From: Salinimicrobium soli
GTDB lineage: Bacteria > Bacteroidota > Bacteroidia > Flavobacteriales > Flavobacteriaceae
Length of the DNA stretch: 64,000 bases
Direction of reading: 5' to 3'
NCBI RefSeq assembly: GCF_048323655.1
Contig: NZ_JBLUWW010000003.1
Span: 496,001-560,000 of the forward strand
Shown here piece by piece: positions 7,954 to 16,351 of this stretch; within the stretch, counting starts at the first letter, position 1; each line of letters begins with the position of its first letter. A model generated the notes under the pieces. That model saw nothing but the letters and a program-made list of their open reading frames with translations, was not told the origin of the DNA and did not search any database. The position numbers and the translations under genes were made by a program.

Positions 7954-10350
7954 ATGGAAGAATTACAGGACTTTTCTGAAAAAGAAGAATCGAATTTTGA
8001 CCTGAAGGCAGAGATCTATAAGTATCTGACACATTGGAAATGGTTGGTGTTGGGGGCATTCTTAGGATTAATGGTTGCGTTTCTTTATAACAGGTACACC
8101 ATCCCTAAGTTTAATACAGAGGCATCTATGATGATCCTCGGTGATGAGGATAATAGTATTGTTGGTGCTTTGCCCTCCGGCGGGGGCTCAATATTGGCTA
8201 TAGGCCAGAATTCATTAGACAACCAGATAGTAAAATTAAAATCAAAACGGCTTGTTGAAGGAGTAGTGGATTCTCTGGATCTTAATGTTTTTTACTTCAT
8301 GGAGGGCAATATCATTGCTGTTGAGGCCTATAAAAGATCTCCTGTCAGGATTGAATTCTTATCCTCTCCGGAAGTTATAAATAATTCCCTTCTGGATTTT
8401 TATGTAACACCAAAAACATCGAATACTTATGTTTTAGAAGGAAAGTCAGAGGAATACTCTGAAGTTCATGAATTTGGAGAACCGGTTGGTGTGAGAGGTA
8501 TAAAATTCAAAATCACCCCTACTGTTTCTCAAATTGAGGCTCAGAATACTATAAATATTCGACTTTGGCCGTTACGGGATGTGGCTGCTGATTTTATCTG
8601 GAGGATGAATATTTCTCCAAAAGGACAGGCAAAAGACATTTTATCCTTGTCTTTGACCGGAGAGGTTCCTGAAAAGACCCAGGATTTTTTAAATACCTTA
8701 ATGCTTCACTTTAATGCTGATGGGGTAGCAGATAAGAGACAAGTGGCAGAAAGTACTGCAAAATTTATCCAGGATCGTCTTGAGCTGATCTCTCAGGAAT
8801 TAGATTCTGTAGAAGGAGGAATTGCAGATTTCAAAAAGGAGAACCAGATCATGGATGTGGGGAGTAGCGCAGGCCAGTATTTGGCGAAATCCTCTATGGC
8901 AGAACAGGAAATCTTTACACTTGAAACTCAACTCCTGGTCATCAATGGTATAGAGGAGACGCTTTCTTCAGCTGAACCATACCAGTTATTACCTGAAGGT
9001 TTAGGTATGGAAGAAGGTGGTATAGGAGGGTCTATAACCCAGTATAATGATCTTATTCTTCAAAGGAATGCCTATTTAAAGACTGGGACCAGTAAAAATC
9101 CGGTGGTTGAAACAATCACTGAGCAACTGGATTCTTTAAGGAATAGCCTTCTTAAGAATATTGAGCAAACTAAAAGCACTATCAGGATACGTATCAGGGA
9201 ATTAAGCCAACTTGAAAGGCAGGCTGAGGGCCAATTCAGTACTTTCCCCGGGCTTGAAAAAGGTATAAGAAGTATAGAACGACAGCAGCAAATTAAGGAG
9301 CAGCTTTATCTTTTTTTATTGCAAAGAAGGGAAGAAGCAGCAATATCTTTTGCAGCAACTTCTCCTGTGGCGAAGATAATCGATCCGGCGTATACCTACA
9401 ATCAACCTGTTGATCCAAAACCCTGGCTTATTTTAACAGGAGGAGGTATTATAGGTTTTCTCATCCCGTTAATAGTAATTTTTACAATCAATTTTCTGGA
9501 TACCAAGGTCCATCATAAAGGAGATCTTCAGCCACTTATAAAAGATATTCCTTTTCTTGGGGAAATTCCAAGAGTGACCTCCGAAGAAAATGAGGTAATA
9601 CAGATCAACGACAGATCACCATTGGCCGAATCATTTCGGATATTGCGAACGAACCTGGCATATCTCGTGCAGTCGAGAAACAAGGAAAAGGCGGAAGTGA
9701 TCTTTGTTACCTCTACGATAAAAGGTGAAGGAAAAACATTCGTGTCCTTTAACCTTGCAAGGACACTTGCCAGTACCGGGAAAAAAATCTTACTGGTTGG
9801 AGCAGATGTCAGGAATCCCAAGCTTCATAAATATTCTGAAGAAACTGTAGATACCAAAGGCCTTTCAGATTATTTATATGATCATGATGTACTTCCCCAA
9901 GATATTATTAATTCCACTAATCAGGACAATATTCAAGTCGATGTCATTTTTTCAGGAGCTATTCCTCCAAATCCGGCCGAATTGCTAATGAACGATCGTA
10001 TGGAAGCTCTTCTAAAAGGTGTGGAAATGAATTATGATTTTGTTATAGTAGATACTGCACCTACTATGATAGTGACAGACACTTTGCTTATAAGTCAGTT
10101 GGCAGACACCACAATTTATGTGACCCGTGCAAACTATACTGAAAAAAAATTGCTTGATTTTCCAAAAGAACTCAAACAACAGGGAAAACTTAAAGGCCTT
10201 GCTATCGTATTGAACGATGTGGACTATTCAAAGTTCTCCTACGGTGCAAAGTATGGGTATGCTTACGGGTATGGATATGGGTATGGAGCAGATGAAGAAA
10301 AAGGCTCTATTATTAATCGTCTAAAAAAGCCTTTTAAGAAAAAGGTTTAA
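7954..10350 (+). CDS. Chain-length determinant / tyrosine autokinase (Wzc-like)
   Basis: A 798-residue bacterial tyrosine kinase fused to a Wzz domain. A first transmembrane helix lies near residues 28-45, a large periplasmic region with coiled coils at about 250-470, and a second helix near 492-513. The cytoplasmic kinase has Walker A (IKGEGKT near 590), the Bacteroidetes-type A' motif LLVGADVRNP, and Walker B (FVIVDTAPT). The C terminus carries seven tyrosines in an alternating Tyr/Gly stretch (about residues 763-777), the autophosphorylation tail controlling chain length. Its 3' end overlaps the opposing phosphatase gene by 17 bp. Confidence 0.93.
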   Translation: MEELQDFSEKEESNFDLKAEIYKYLTHWKWLVLGAFLGLMVAFLYNRYTIPKFNTEASMMILGDEDNSIVGALPSGGGSILAIGQNSLDNQIVKLKSKRLVEGVVDSLDLNVFYFMEGNIIAVEAYKRSPVRIEFLSSPEVINNSLLDFYVTPKTSNTYVLEGKSEEYSEVHEFGEPVGVRGIKFKITPTVSQIEAQNTINIRLWPLRDVAADFIWRMNISPKGQAKDILSLSLTGEVPEKTQDFLNTLMLHFNADGVADKRQVAESTAKFIQDRLELISQELDSVEGGIADFKKENQIMDVGSSAGQYLAKSSMAEQEIFTLETQLLVINGIEETLSSAEPYQLLPEGLGMEEGGIGGSITQYNDLILQRNAYLKTGTSKNPVVETITEQLDSLRNSLLKNIEQTKSTIRIRIRELSQLERQAEGQFSTFPGLEKGIRSIERQQQIKEQLYLFLLQRREEAAISFAATSPVAKIIDPAYTYNQPVDPKPWLILTGGGIIGFLIPLIVIFTINFLDTKVHHKGDLQPLIKDIPFLGEIPRVTSEENEVIQINDRSPLAESFRILRTNLAYLVQSRNKEKAEVIFVTSTIKGEGKTFVSFNLARTLASTGKKILLVGADVRNPKLHKYSEETVDTKGLSDYLYDHDVLPQDIINSTNQDNIQVDVIFSGAIPPNPAELLMNDRMEALLKGVEMNYDFVIVDTAPTMIVTDTLLISQLADTTIYVTRANYTEKKLLDFPKELKQQGKLKGLAIVLNDVDYSKFSYGAKYGYAYGYGYGYGADEEKGSIINRLKKPFKKKV

Positions 10351-11086
10351 GAACTTCTTTGTTTCTTTTTAGAAGAGGTTTTATTTGATCGATTCGCTTA
10401 TGAGACACTTTGGATAATTCAAGCTTTTCCAAATGCCTTAACTGATGCGTATCACTTCCTATAAAATCTATCAACTCGTTGTCCAGCAAATGAAAAGCTG
10501 CCTGTTGAATGTTTTTTCCATAATGGCCAAGAATACTTAACAGGTTTAACTGGAAATAACACCCTCTTTCTTTTAACTCTTCATATTTTTGAGTTGTCTT
10601 CCTGTGCATATAAACATATCGTTCGGGATGAGCCAAAATAGGGCGATACTGCTGGGTTTGTAGCTTGAACAATATTTCATTTAGGTTTATGGGTGCTTGG
10701 AAATACGACATTTCAACAAGTACATAATTTTCATGCAGGCAAAGTAATTTTTCTTTTTCCATTAGTTCCAAAAAAAACTGATCCATCATATATTCTGCGG
10801 CAGCTTTGATTTTTATGTAGGGCTTATTACTTTCGTCAAGAGCTGTTCTTACCTTTTTTAATGCTTCACCAATGGTCTGTGGATTATTGGGGTAATAATC
10901 ATTCATTATGTGCGGAGTTGCAATGAACTCTGTCACCCCCAATTCTTCATATTTATTCAGAAGGTTCAAAGAATCTTCTAAGGTAGCTGCACCATCATCA
11001 ATTCCCGGAAGTATATGATTATGAATATCTAAAAATCCCTCAAGCTCATCTTTGAGGAAAGATTTTTTCTTAAAAATGGAGAACAT
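10334..11086 (-). CDS. Tyrosine-protein phosphatase, PHP type (CpsB/YwqE-like)
   Basis: A 250-residue manganese-dependent PHP-fold phosphatase. FLDIHNHILPGIDDGA near residue 18 holds the first metal-binding histidines and aspartates; further metal residues appear in ATPHIMNDYYP, LAHPERY and GSDTHQL. Members dephosphorylate the tyrosine-rich tail of the cognate capsule kinase. That kinase gene is the convergent neighbour, with 17 bp of 3' overlap, so the pair very probably forms the phosphorylation cycle that regulates polysaccharide length. Unlike many loci, it is not co-transcribed with the kinase. Confidence 0.9.
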   Translation of the reverse strand: MFSIFKKKSFLKDELEGFLDIHNHILPGIDDGAATLEDSLNLLNKYEELGVTEFIATPHIMNDYYPNNPQTIGEALKKVRTALDESNKPYIKIKAAAEYMMDQFFLELMEKEKLLCLHENYVLVEMSYFQAPINLNEILFKLQTQQYRPILAHPERYVYMHRKTTQKYEELKERGCYFQLNLLSILGHYGKNIQQAAFHLLDNELIDFIGSDTHQLRHLEKLELSKVSHKRIDQIKPLLKRNKEVLKPFS

Positions 11087-11183
11087 TTAAGCTGTATTTT
11101 GGATTATAAAATTACATATTTTATTCTGCTATATCCGGCGGTGTAAATAATATATTACATTTACCTGACCAATTATTTCAGGC

Positions 11184-12521
11184 ATGATCAAAAAACTACC
11201 TTTTCTACTTTTTTTTGTCCTCCTTAACGCCAATTCTCAAACCATAGATTATTCTGCATCTGTTACCTTAGAAGGCATTATTTCTTCTGAAGAAAGTAAT
11301 CCTTTTTGGTTATACACCAACCAACGGGGAAGAATTGATGAAATGACGGATCTTGCGGGTTGGGGAAATGTTTCCGGAAAATATTATCTAACTTCTGAGT
11401 CTTTTTTGGAAGCAGGTGCTGGAGTTCTTTACCAAAACGGGTATAGCGATGAAGTACAGTTAGACGACTATTATATTAAGTTCAGAAATTCCTGGTTAGA
11501 AACTTATGTTGGAAGAAAGCATAGGGAGGAGCTGTACAAAGGATTAAGTGCAACAAATGAAAACATTCTTTGGTCCCTCAATGCACGGCCTCTTCCGGGA
11601 GCTGGTATAAGAACAATTCGTCCTGTTTATTTCTGGAAAGAAGCCGGACTCGGTTTTAAAGCAGAATGGGAAGAGTTTCTGACCGATGATGAGCGCTATG
11701 TTGAAGATCTGCGGGTGCATCACAAAAGTTTCCATCTTGTCTTTTCCGGAATTAAGAATATAGAACTTATTGTAGGAGTACAGCACTTTGTCCAGTGGGG
11801 AGGGAATTCTCCGGACTATGGAAAATTACCTTCAGGATTTAATGATTATTTAAAGGTAATCCTTGGCCGTGAAGGGCAAAATGACGTTTCAGGTGAAGAA
11901 GCTAATGCACTTGGAAATCAATTGGGAAGTTATGAGATTTACTTGAATACCTCGATCTCTCACTATGATGTACAGTTCCTTTACAACACAATTTTTGAAG
12001 ACAAATCGGGATTGATGCTTCGAAATACCCCTGATGGGCGGTACGGAGTATACATAGAGGATCGGGAATCGAATAAATGGATCTCAGCTTTTATGTATGA
12101 ATATTACTATACCCGGAATCAAAGTAAAAACTTTCCAACTACTGATGGAAAGGATAATTACTTTAATAATAACCTTTACAGGTCTGGTTGGACCTATGAA
12201 CACCGGGTCCTTGGGTTACCATTTATTTTGATGGATGCTGACAGGGAGCGAATCGGAGATAATAATATTGTGGCTCATCATCTGGGGATCGCAGGAAATG
12301 GGTTTTCACGATTTCCATATAAGCTTCTTGCGAGTTACCGTATGAATTACGGAGCTAAAGGTGGTACTTCCACGCCGAATGATGAAATTTTTTCCGGAAT
12401 GCTTGATGTAAAACTATGGCAGGAATTTATGGATGTAAACCTGCAATTAGGAGCAGATTTTCACTCTTCAAGCACTAATATCTTTGGAGCAGGGTTAAAA
12501 CTGAGCAAGCAGCTATTTTAA
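11184..12521 (+). CDS. Capsule assembly Wzi-family outer-membrane protein
   Basis: A 445-residue protein with an N-terminal signal peptide (KKLPFLLFFVLLNANS) and alternating amphipathic strands rich in Tyr, Trp and Gly through to a final aromatic residue (KLSKQLF), typical of an outer-membrane beta-barrel. The N-terminal NPFWLYTNQRGRID region and the WEE-type aromatic motifs resemble the capsule assembly Wzi family, which anchors capsule at the cell surface. Position after the export and kinase genes supports that role. It converges on the AarF kinase gene with 6 bp between the stops. Confidence 0.78.
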   Translation: MIKKLPFLLFFVLLNANSQTIDYSASVTLEGIISSEESNPFWLYTNQRGRIDEMTDLAGWGNVSGKYYLTSESFLEAGAGVLYQNGYSDEVQLDDYYIKFRNSWLETYVGRKHREELYKGLSATNENILWSLNARPLPGAGIRTIRPVYFWKEAGLGFKAEWEEFLTDDERYVEDLRVHHKSFHLVFSGIKNIELIVGVQHFVQWGGNSPDYGKLPSGFNDYLKVILGREGQNDVSGEEANALGNQLGSYEIYLNTSISHYDVQFLYNTIFEDKSGLMLRNTPDGRYGVYIEDRESNKWISAFMYEYYYTRNQSKNFPTTDGKDNYFNNNLYRSGWTYEHRVLGLPFILMDADRERIGDNNIVAHHLGIAGNGFSRFPYKLLASYRMNYGAKGGTSTPNDEIFSGMLDVKLWQEFMDVNLQLGADFHSSSTNIFGAGLKLSKQLF

Positions 12522-12527
12522 GAGGTT

Positions 12528-14174
12528 TTATTCATTTTTGAATAGAATAACATAGCTGAGGTAAATTCCGCCCACCGCGGCCAGGAGGAAGAATATAATT
12601 GCCAGTCCGGGGTAGCCGAAAATGGTGAAGGCAGAAGGAACACTCATCAACATGGCCGCACCAATGATCATCGCTGCTATGACCAATCCGAGTGTGATCC
12701 GGTTCGCCACTTTTTGAAAACCGTCTGTGAGGCTTTTTTCGTCTATGGCATCGATCTGCATCTTGAATTTATTATTTGCTAAATTTTCAGTCACCTTATT
12801 GATACGGGAAGGGAGATGTTCCAACAGGTTCTTTGATTCCAGCAGAACAGAAAATATTTCCTCTGGCGCAAAATCTTTGAGCATTTCGGTCTGCATGTGC
12901 TTATTGAGATATTTGGTGACCGATTCTCTTAAATCCAGTTCAGGAGCGAGAAAGGCTATTATTTGATCCATATTCAATAATATCTTTCCAAGAATATTTA
13001 CATCTACCGGTAAGTGAATTCCATTCATTGCTGCACTACGGTTCATCTGAATCAGTAATTTGCCTGTTTGCATGTCCTTTGCAGTACTGTTCCGGTTTTC
13101 GTCTACCATTACCGCAACTTTTCTTCGGAAGGCTTCTACAGTTGCTTTTTCTGTTCTTTCACTCATTTGAAGCAGCGTATCAGCGATCTCTTCTCCATTA
13201 TTTTTGCTGAGGCCCAATAAAAGTCTTAAAAGATTCTCCCGCATCTTCTTAGAAAACTGAGCGACCATACCCAGGTCTATCAGGGCTATTTTCCCGTTTT
13301 CCAGGAGATGAATATTTCCCGGGTGGGGATCTGCATGTACAAATCCATCTGAAACAATTTGTTGCAAATAAGCCTCGATAAATTCGTCCACCAATGCCTT
13401 ATAATCTTCTTCTGTTTTTTTCAAAGGAGAAACACTTGTGACTTTTTTCCCTTTTACATACTCCATGGTGAGAACCTTGGAAGTAGTATAGTCGGGTATT
13501 GGTTGAGGGACGATGAGCCTGCGGTAAGATTTCAAATTTGTGCCTAAGGTGACAAGGTTGTTGGCTTCTCTCAAATAATCTAATTCCTGAAGCATGATAC
13601 GCCGAAGCTCAGTCATGACATCATTTAAAGCATATTTCTTACCAACCTCTGTATGCTTAACCGCTAGTGCGGTAACCTCCTCCAGGGTGTTCAGATCTTC
13701 AAGGAATTTTTTTCTGATTCCGGGCCGTTGGACTTTTACTGCGACTTTTTTACCAGATCGAAGTTCAGCGATATGAACCTGCCCGATAGAAGCACTGGCG
13801 ACAGGTTCTTCTTCAAAGTAATTAAAAGCTTTAGAGATCCTGTTGCCTATTTCATATTCCACGACTTCCCTTACTTCGTCAAAAGGAATAGTGGGTAGAT
13901 CATCCTGTAGACTGGAAAGGGCTTGTAAATAGTCATCCGGCAAGAGATCTGGACGAGTAGATAAAAGCTGCCCCAGTTTCACATAGGTAGGTCCCATTTT
14001 CTTCAGGTCTTCTACTAATTCTTCAGGAGTCTGATCAAATTGAGAAATTTTTTCAGACTTTTCCTGTTCAATGGCATTGAGAGCAGTTTCATGTAAAAGG
14101 TCACTGTTCCAGTATTTTAGCATGAAACTGAGAAATTTTTGGTAACGTACGAGATTTTCGGGGAGAAAGGACAT
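12528..14174 (-). CDS. ABC1/UbiB/AarF-family atypical kinase
   Basis: A 548-residue UbiB-family protein. The KxGQ signature is in TYVKLGQLLSTRPDLLPD near residue 65, the ASIGQVH loop near 127, the lysine of KVAVKVQRPG near 142, and the catalytic region HADPHPGNI followed by LIDLGM near 280-300. Two C-terminal transmembrane helices (about 490-545) anchor it in the membrane. Family members support isoprenoid quinone synthesis or lipid trafficking; this organism type makes menaquinone, so the exact substrate is unknown. The gene stands alone between the capsule locus and the tRNA pair. Confidence 0.92.
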   Translation of the reverse strand: MSFLPENLVRYQKFLSFMLKYWNSDLLHETALNAIEQEKSEKISQFDQTPEELVEDLKKMGPTYVKLGQLLSTRPDLLPDDYLQALSSLQDDLPTIPFDEVREVVEYEIGNRISKAFNYFEEEPVASASIGQVHIAELRSGKKVAVKVQRPGIRKKFLEDLNTLEEVTALAVKHTEVGKKYALNDVMTELRRIMLQELDYLREANNLVTLGTNLKSYRRLIVPQPIPDYTTSKVLTMEYVKGKKVTSVSPLKKTEEDYKALVDEFIEAYLQQIVSDGFVHADPHPGNIHLLENGKIALIDLGMVAQFSKKMRENLLRLLLGLSKNNGEEIADTLLQMSERTEKATVEAFRRKVAVMVDENRNSTAKDMQTGKLLIQMNRSAAMNGIHLPVDVNILGKILLNMDQIIAFLAPELDLRESVTKYLNKHMQTEMLKDFAPEEIFSVLLESKNLLEHLPSRINKVTENLANNKFKMQIDAIDEKSLTDGFQKVANRITLGLVIAAMIIGAAMLMSVPSAFTIFGYPGLAIIFFLLAAVGGIYLSYVILFKNE

Positions 14175-14383
14175 ATTTTTCTGTTTGAAGGAAAAGAAAT
14201 AATATTCTATTCTAAGATATATAATTCATTTTGAATCGAATTGAAATGGGTGTTTTATTAAGGAATATTTAAAACCTTCAGCAGCTGCAGAAAGGAAACA
14301 CAGAATAAGAAAGAATTATCTAGACATAAGGTATTGAGGCTAAACTCCTTTGGAAGGAGGGACCTAAAAAACAGAAAAAAGGT

Positions 14384-14414
14384 TTGGAAGAAAGTATCTT
14401 TAAACATACATTTG
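14384..14414 (+). promoter_or_regulatory. Promoter of the tRNA-Ser/tRNA-Pro transcript
   Basis: A TACATTTG element at 14407-14414 matches the Bacteroidetes -7 consensus exactly, and a TTG at 14384-14386 sits 20 bp upstream as the -33 element. Transcription would begin near 14421, about 30 bp before the tRNA-Ser. Confidence 0.55.
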
Positions 14415-14451
14415 CAACCGCAAAATATTTACAAGTTCATTGTTTTGCTGA

Positions 14452-14536
14452 GGAGAGTTGCCAGAGTGGTTAATGGAGCAGTTTGCTAAACTGTCGACGA
14501 GCAATTGTCGCGTGAGTTCGAATCTCACACTCTCCG
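14452..14536 (+). tRNA. tRNA-Ser(GCT)
   Basis: The acceptor arm pairs GGAGAGT (14452-14458) with ACTCTCC (14529-14535), with G as discriminator. The anticodon loop has GCT at 14485-14487, reading AGC/AGT serine codons. A long variable arm (CGACGAGCAATTGTCG) marks a class II serine tRNA, and the T loop reads TTCGAAT. CCA is not encoded. Confidence 0.97.
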
Positions 14537-14596
14537 CTAAGTGAATTCAAGATTCAGAGTTCTGAATTCAAGATTATTTTGAATTTTGAATTGCTT

Positions 14597-14671
14597 CGGG
14601 GTGTAGCGTAGCCCGGTTATCGCGCCTGCTTTGGGAGCAGGAGGCCGCAGGTTCGAATCCTGCCACCCCGA
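14597..14671 (+). tRNA. tRNA-Pro(TGG)
   Basis: The acceptor arm pairs CGGGGTG (14597-14603) with CACCCCG (14664-14670), with A as discriminator. The anticodon stem CCTGC/GCAGG encloses the loop with TGG at 14632-14634, reading CCN proline codons. The T arm reads GCAGG-TTCGAAT-CCTGC. It lies 60 bp after tRNA-Ser and shares its transcript; the spacer contains the 13-mer TGAATTCAAGATT twice (14542 and 14563). Confidence 0.97.
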
Positions 14672-14677
14672 CAAAAT

Positions 14678-14714
14678 AAAGCCTTGTACGAAAGTGCAGG
14701 GCTTTTTTGTTTTA
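14678..14714 (+). terminator. Rho-independent terminator of the tRNA operon
   Basis: A 9-bp stem with two to three G-T pairs (GCCTTGTAC at 14681-14689 and GTGCAGGGC at 14694-14702) closes a GAAA tetraloop and is followed by TTTTTTGTTTT. It lies 7 bp after the tRNA-Pro gene. Confidence 0.85.
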
Positions 14715-14752
14715 ACCGAGACCCGAACTTGTTCGAGGTCGAAGGGTGAAAC

Positions 14753-15443
14753 AAAAAAGACCGGGCAGGCGTCAGCCTGTAGGCTTTGTTTTAGTTCCAT
14801 CCTCAGAGGATCACCGACCGCAGGGAGGTAATCCTGAAGTTAGAAGGACGAAGTGGGAAGTACGAACAAAGGTTCCTTCCAAAAAAAGTTCTCCAAAATG
14901 ACATTTTTGACACCTTAGGACCAACAAAAAAGACCGGGCAGGCGTCAGCCTGCAGGCTTTGTTTTAGTTCCATCCTCAGAGGATCACCGACCGCAGGGAG
15001 GTAATCCTGAAGTTAGAAGGACGAAGTGGGAAGTACGAACAAAGGTTCCTTCCAAAAAAATGTTCTCCAAAATGACATTTTTGACACCGCAGGTCCAACC
15101 AAAAAGACCGTGCAGGCGACAGCCTGCAGGCTTTATTTTAGATCCACCCTCAGAGGATCACCGACCGCAGGGAGGTAATCCTGAAGTTAGAAGGACGAAG
15201 TGGGAAGTACGAACAAAGGTTCCTTCCAAAAAAAGTTCTCCCAAATGACATTTTTGAGGCCGCAGGGCCAACAAAAAAGACCGTGCAGGCGCCAGCCTGC
15301 AGGCTTTATTTTAGTTCCACCCTCAAGGATCACCGACCGCAGGGAGGTAATCCTGAAGTTAGAAGGACGAAGTGGGAAGTACGAACAAAGATTCCTTCCA
15401 AAAAAAGTTCTCCAAAATGACATTTTTGACACCCAAGGATCAG
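14753..15443 (+). repeat. Four tandem 173-174 bp non-coding repeats downstream of the tRNA operon
   Basis: Four near-identical head-to-tail units begin at 14753, 14926, 15101 and 15273; unit 4 fades into unique sequence near 15443. Each starts with an A-run and a hairpin (GCAGGC / GCCTGC, then GG and a T-rich stretch) resembling the preceding tRNA terminator. A core of about 85 bp, from GAGGATCACCGACCGCAGGG to the A-run after TTCCTTCC, is nearly invariant, while flanks vary. Hairpin differences between units sit in the loop (GTCA, GTCA, GACA, GCCA). Unit length is not a multiple of three and no frame runs consistently, so it is not a coding repeat. The whole 14672-15520 stretch contains only the terminator, this array and a short unique leader. 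Confidence 0.92.
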
Positions 15444-15520
15444 CTGCTACAGGTAATAATCAATACCTGGTTTACAAGGCAGTCCCTTCCATTTTAATTA
15501 ACTTTACTGAAACTCAATTC

Positions 15521-16351
15521 TTGAAAGATTTTCCAAAATACCAGGACAGATTTGATAAGCTCAAGTGCTGTATTCTTATTCCCACGTATAACAATGCAGG
15601 GACCTTGAAGAGAGTGGTTGGCGAAGTACTGGGGTATACAGAAAATGTGCTGGTGATCAACGATGGTTCAACAGATAACACCTCTAAAATTCTCGAGGAT
15701 TTTTCGGGTGTGGAAAAATTGGAGATCCCTGTAAATAAAGGAAAAGGAAATGCCCTGCGCCTCGGATTCAAGGCAGCTGAGCTGATGGGCTATAATTATG
15801 CTATTTCAATGGATTCTGATGGTCAACATTTTCCTGATGATCTCCCTGTGTTTTTAGATGCCTTGGAAGAAAGACAACCAACTGACCCGGATCTTCTTGT
15901 AATAGGTTCCCGAAAAATGGATCATCCCAGTGTGCCGGACAAAAGTAGCTTCGGGAACCGTTGTTCCAGTTTTTGGTTCCAGGTAGAAACGGGTGTGGAT
16001 CTTCAGGATACGCAATGCGGCTACCGCTTATATCCCTTAAACACCGTAAATCATCTAAACCTCACTACTTCACGCTTTGAACTTGAAATTGAAGTGATCG
16101 TAAAGGCTGCGTGGGAGGGAGTTGATGTAAAAAATCTTCCGGTAAAAGTTCTTTATGATCCTGAAGAAAGGGTTACTCATTTCAGGCCTTTTCAAGATGT
16201 AGTTCGAATTACCCTTCTCAATATCTGGTTCGTCTTTGCCGCCTTCTTCTACATTTACCCCCGGAATCTTCTGAGGAAATTACTTAAAGAAAAGGATTTG
16301 GAAGGGGTTCCAAAAAAGCCATTTTCGGATACTAATTATCCGATGGATTAA
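15521..16351 (+). CDS. Glycosyltransferase family 2 (dolichyl-phosphate-mannose-synthase-like)
   Basis: A 276-residue protein if started at TTG 15521. GT-A motifs: CCILIPTYNNAGTLKRVV, VINDGSTDNTSKIL, the DSDGQHFPDDLP metal site, and the late GYRLYP and FELEIEVIVKAAW segments. A hydrophobic stretch (ITLLNIWFVFAAFFYIYP) near the C terminus suggests membrane association. It probably glycosylates a lipid or polyprenyl acceptor. There is no ATG between the repeat array and the conserved core: the longer frame from 15200 runs through repeat sequence and is not believable. The TTG start gives KDFPKYQDRFDKLKCC, which resembles homologous N termini as I recall them. The stop touches the opposing gene's stop. 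Confidence 0.82.
   Translation: MKDFPKYQDRFDKLKCCILIPTYNNAGTLKRVVGEVLGYTENVLVINDGSTDNTSKILEDFSGVEKLEIPVNKGKGNALRLGFKAAELMGYNYAISMDSDGQHFPDDLPVFLDALEERQPTDPDLLVIGSRKMDHPSVPDKSSFGNRCSSFWFQVETGVDLQDTQCGYRLYPLNTVNHLNLTTSRFELEIEVIVKAAWEGVDVKNLPVKVLYDPEERVTHFRPFQDVVRITLLNIWFVFAAFFYIYPRNLLRKLLKEKDLEGVPKKPFSDTNYPMD

Noticed and set aside
14345..14359. Hairpin CTCCTT-TGG-AAGGAG upstream of the tRNA promoter
   Set aside because: It has a three-base loop, no T-run and no gene directly before it on either strand, so no function is supported.
14542..14575. Thirteen-base direct repeat in the tRNA spacer
   Set aside because: It is short, AT-rich and occurs only twice, so a chance or slippage origin is sufficient.
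14631..15432. Several 60-90 codon reading frames on both strands across the tRNA-Pro and repeat array
   Set aside because: They arise from the repeated DNA. The unit length of 173-174 bp shifts frame at every unit, and one frame includes the tRNA-Pro gene itself.
14753..15443. CRISPR array
   Set aside because: Units are contiguous and 173 bp long with no unique spacers, and no cas genes are near.
14753..15443. Insertion sequence or integrated element beside the tRNAs
   Set aside because: No transposase, integrase or direct duplication of the tRNA end flanking a cargo is present.
15200..15520. N-terminal extension of the glycosyltransferase into the repeats
   Set aside because: The added 107 residues are translated repeat sequence and AT-rich leader with no family similarity.
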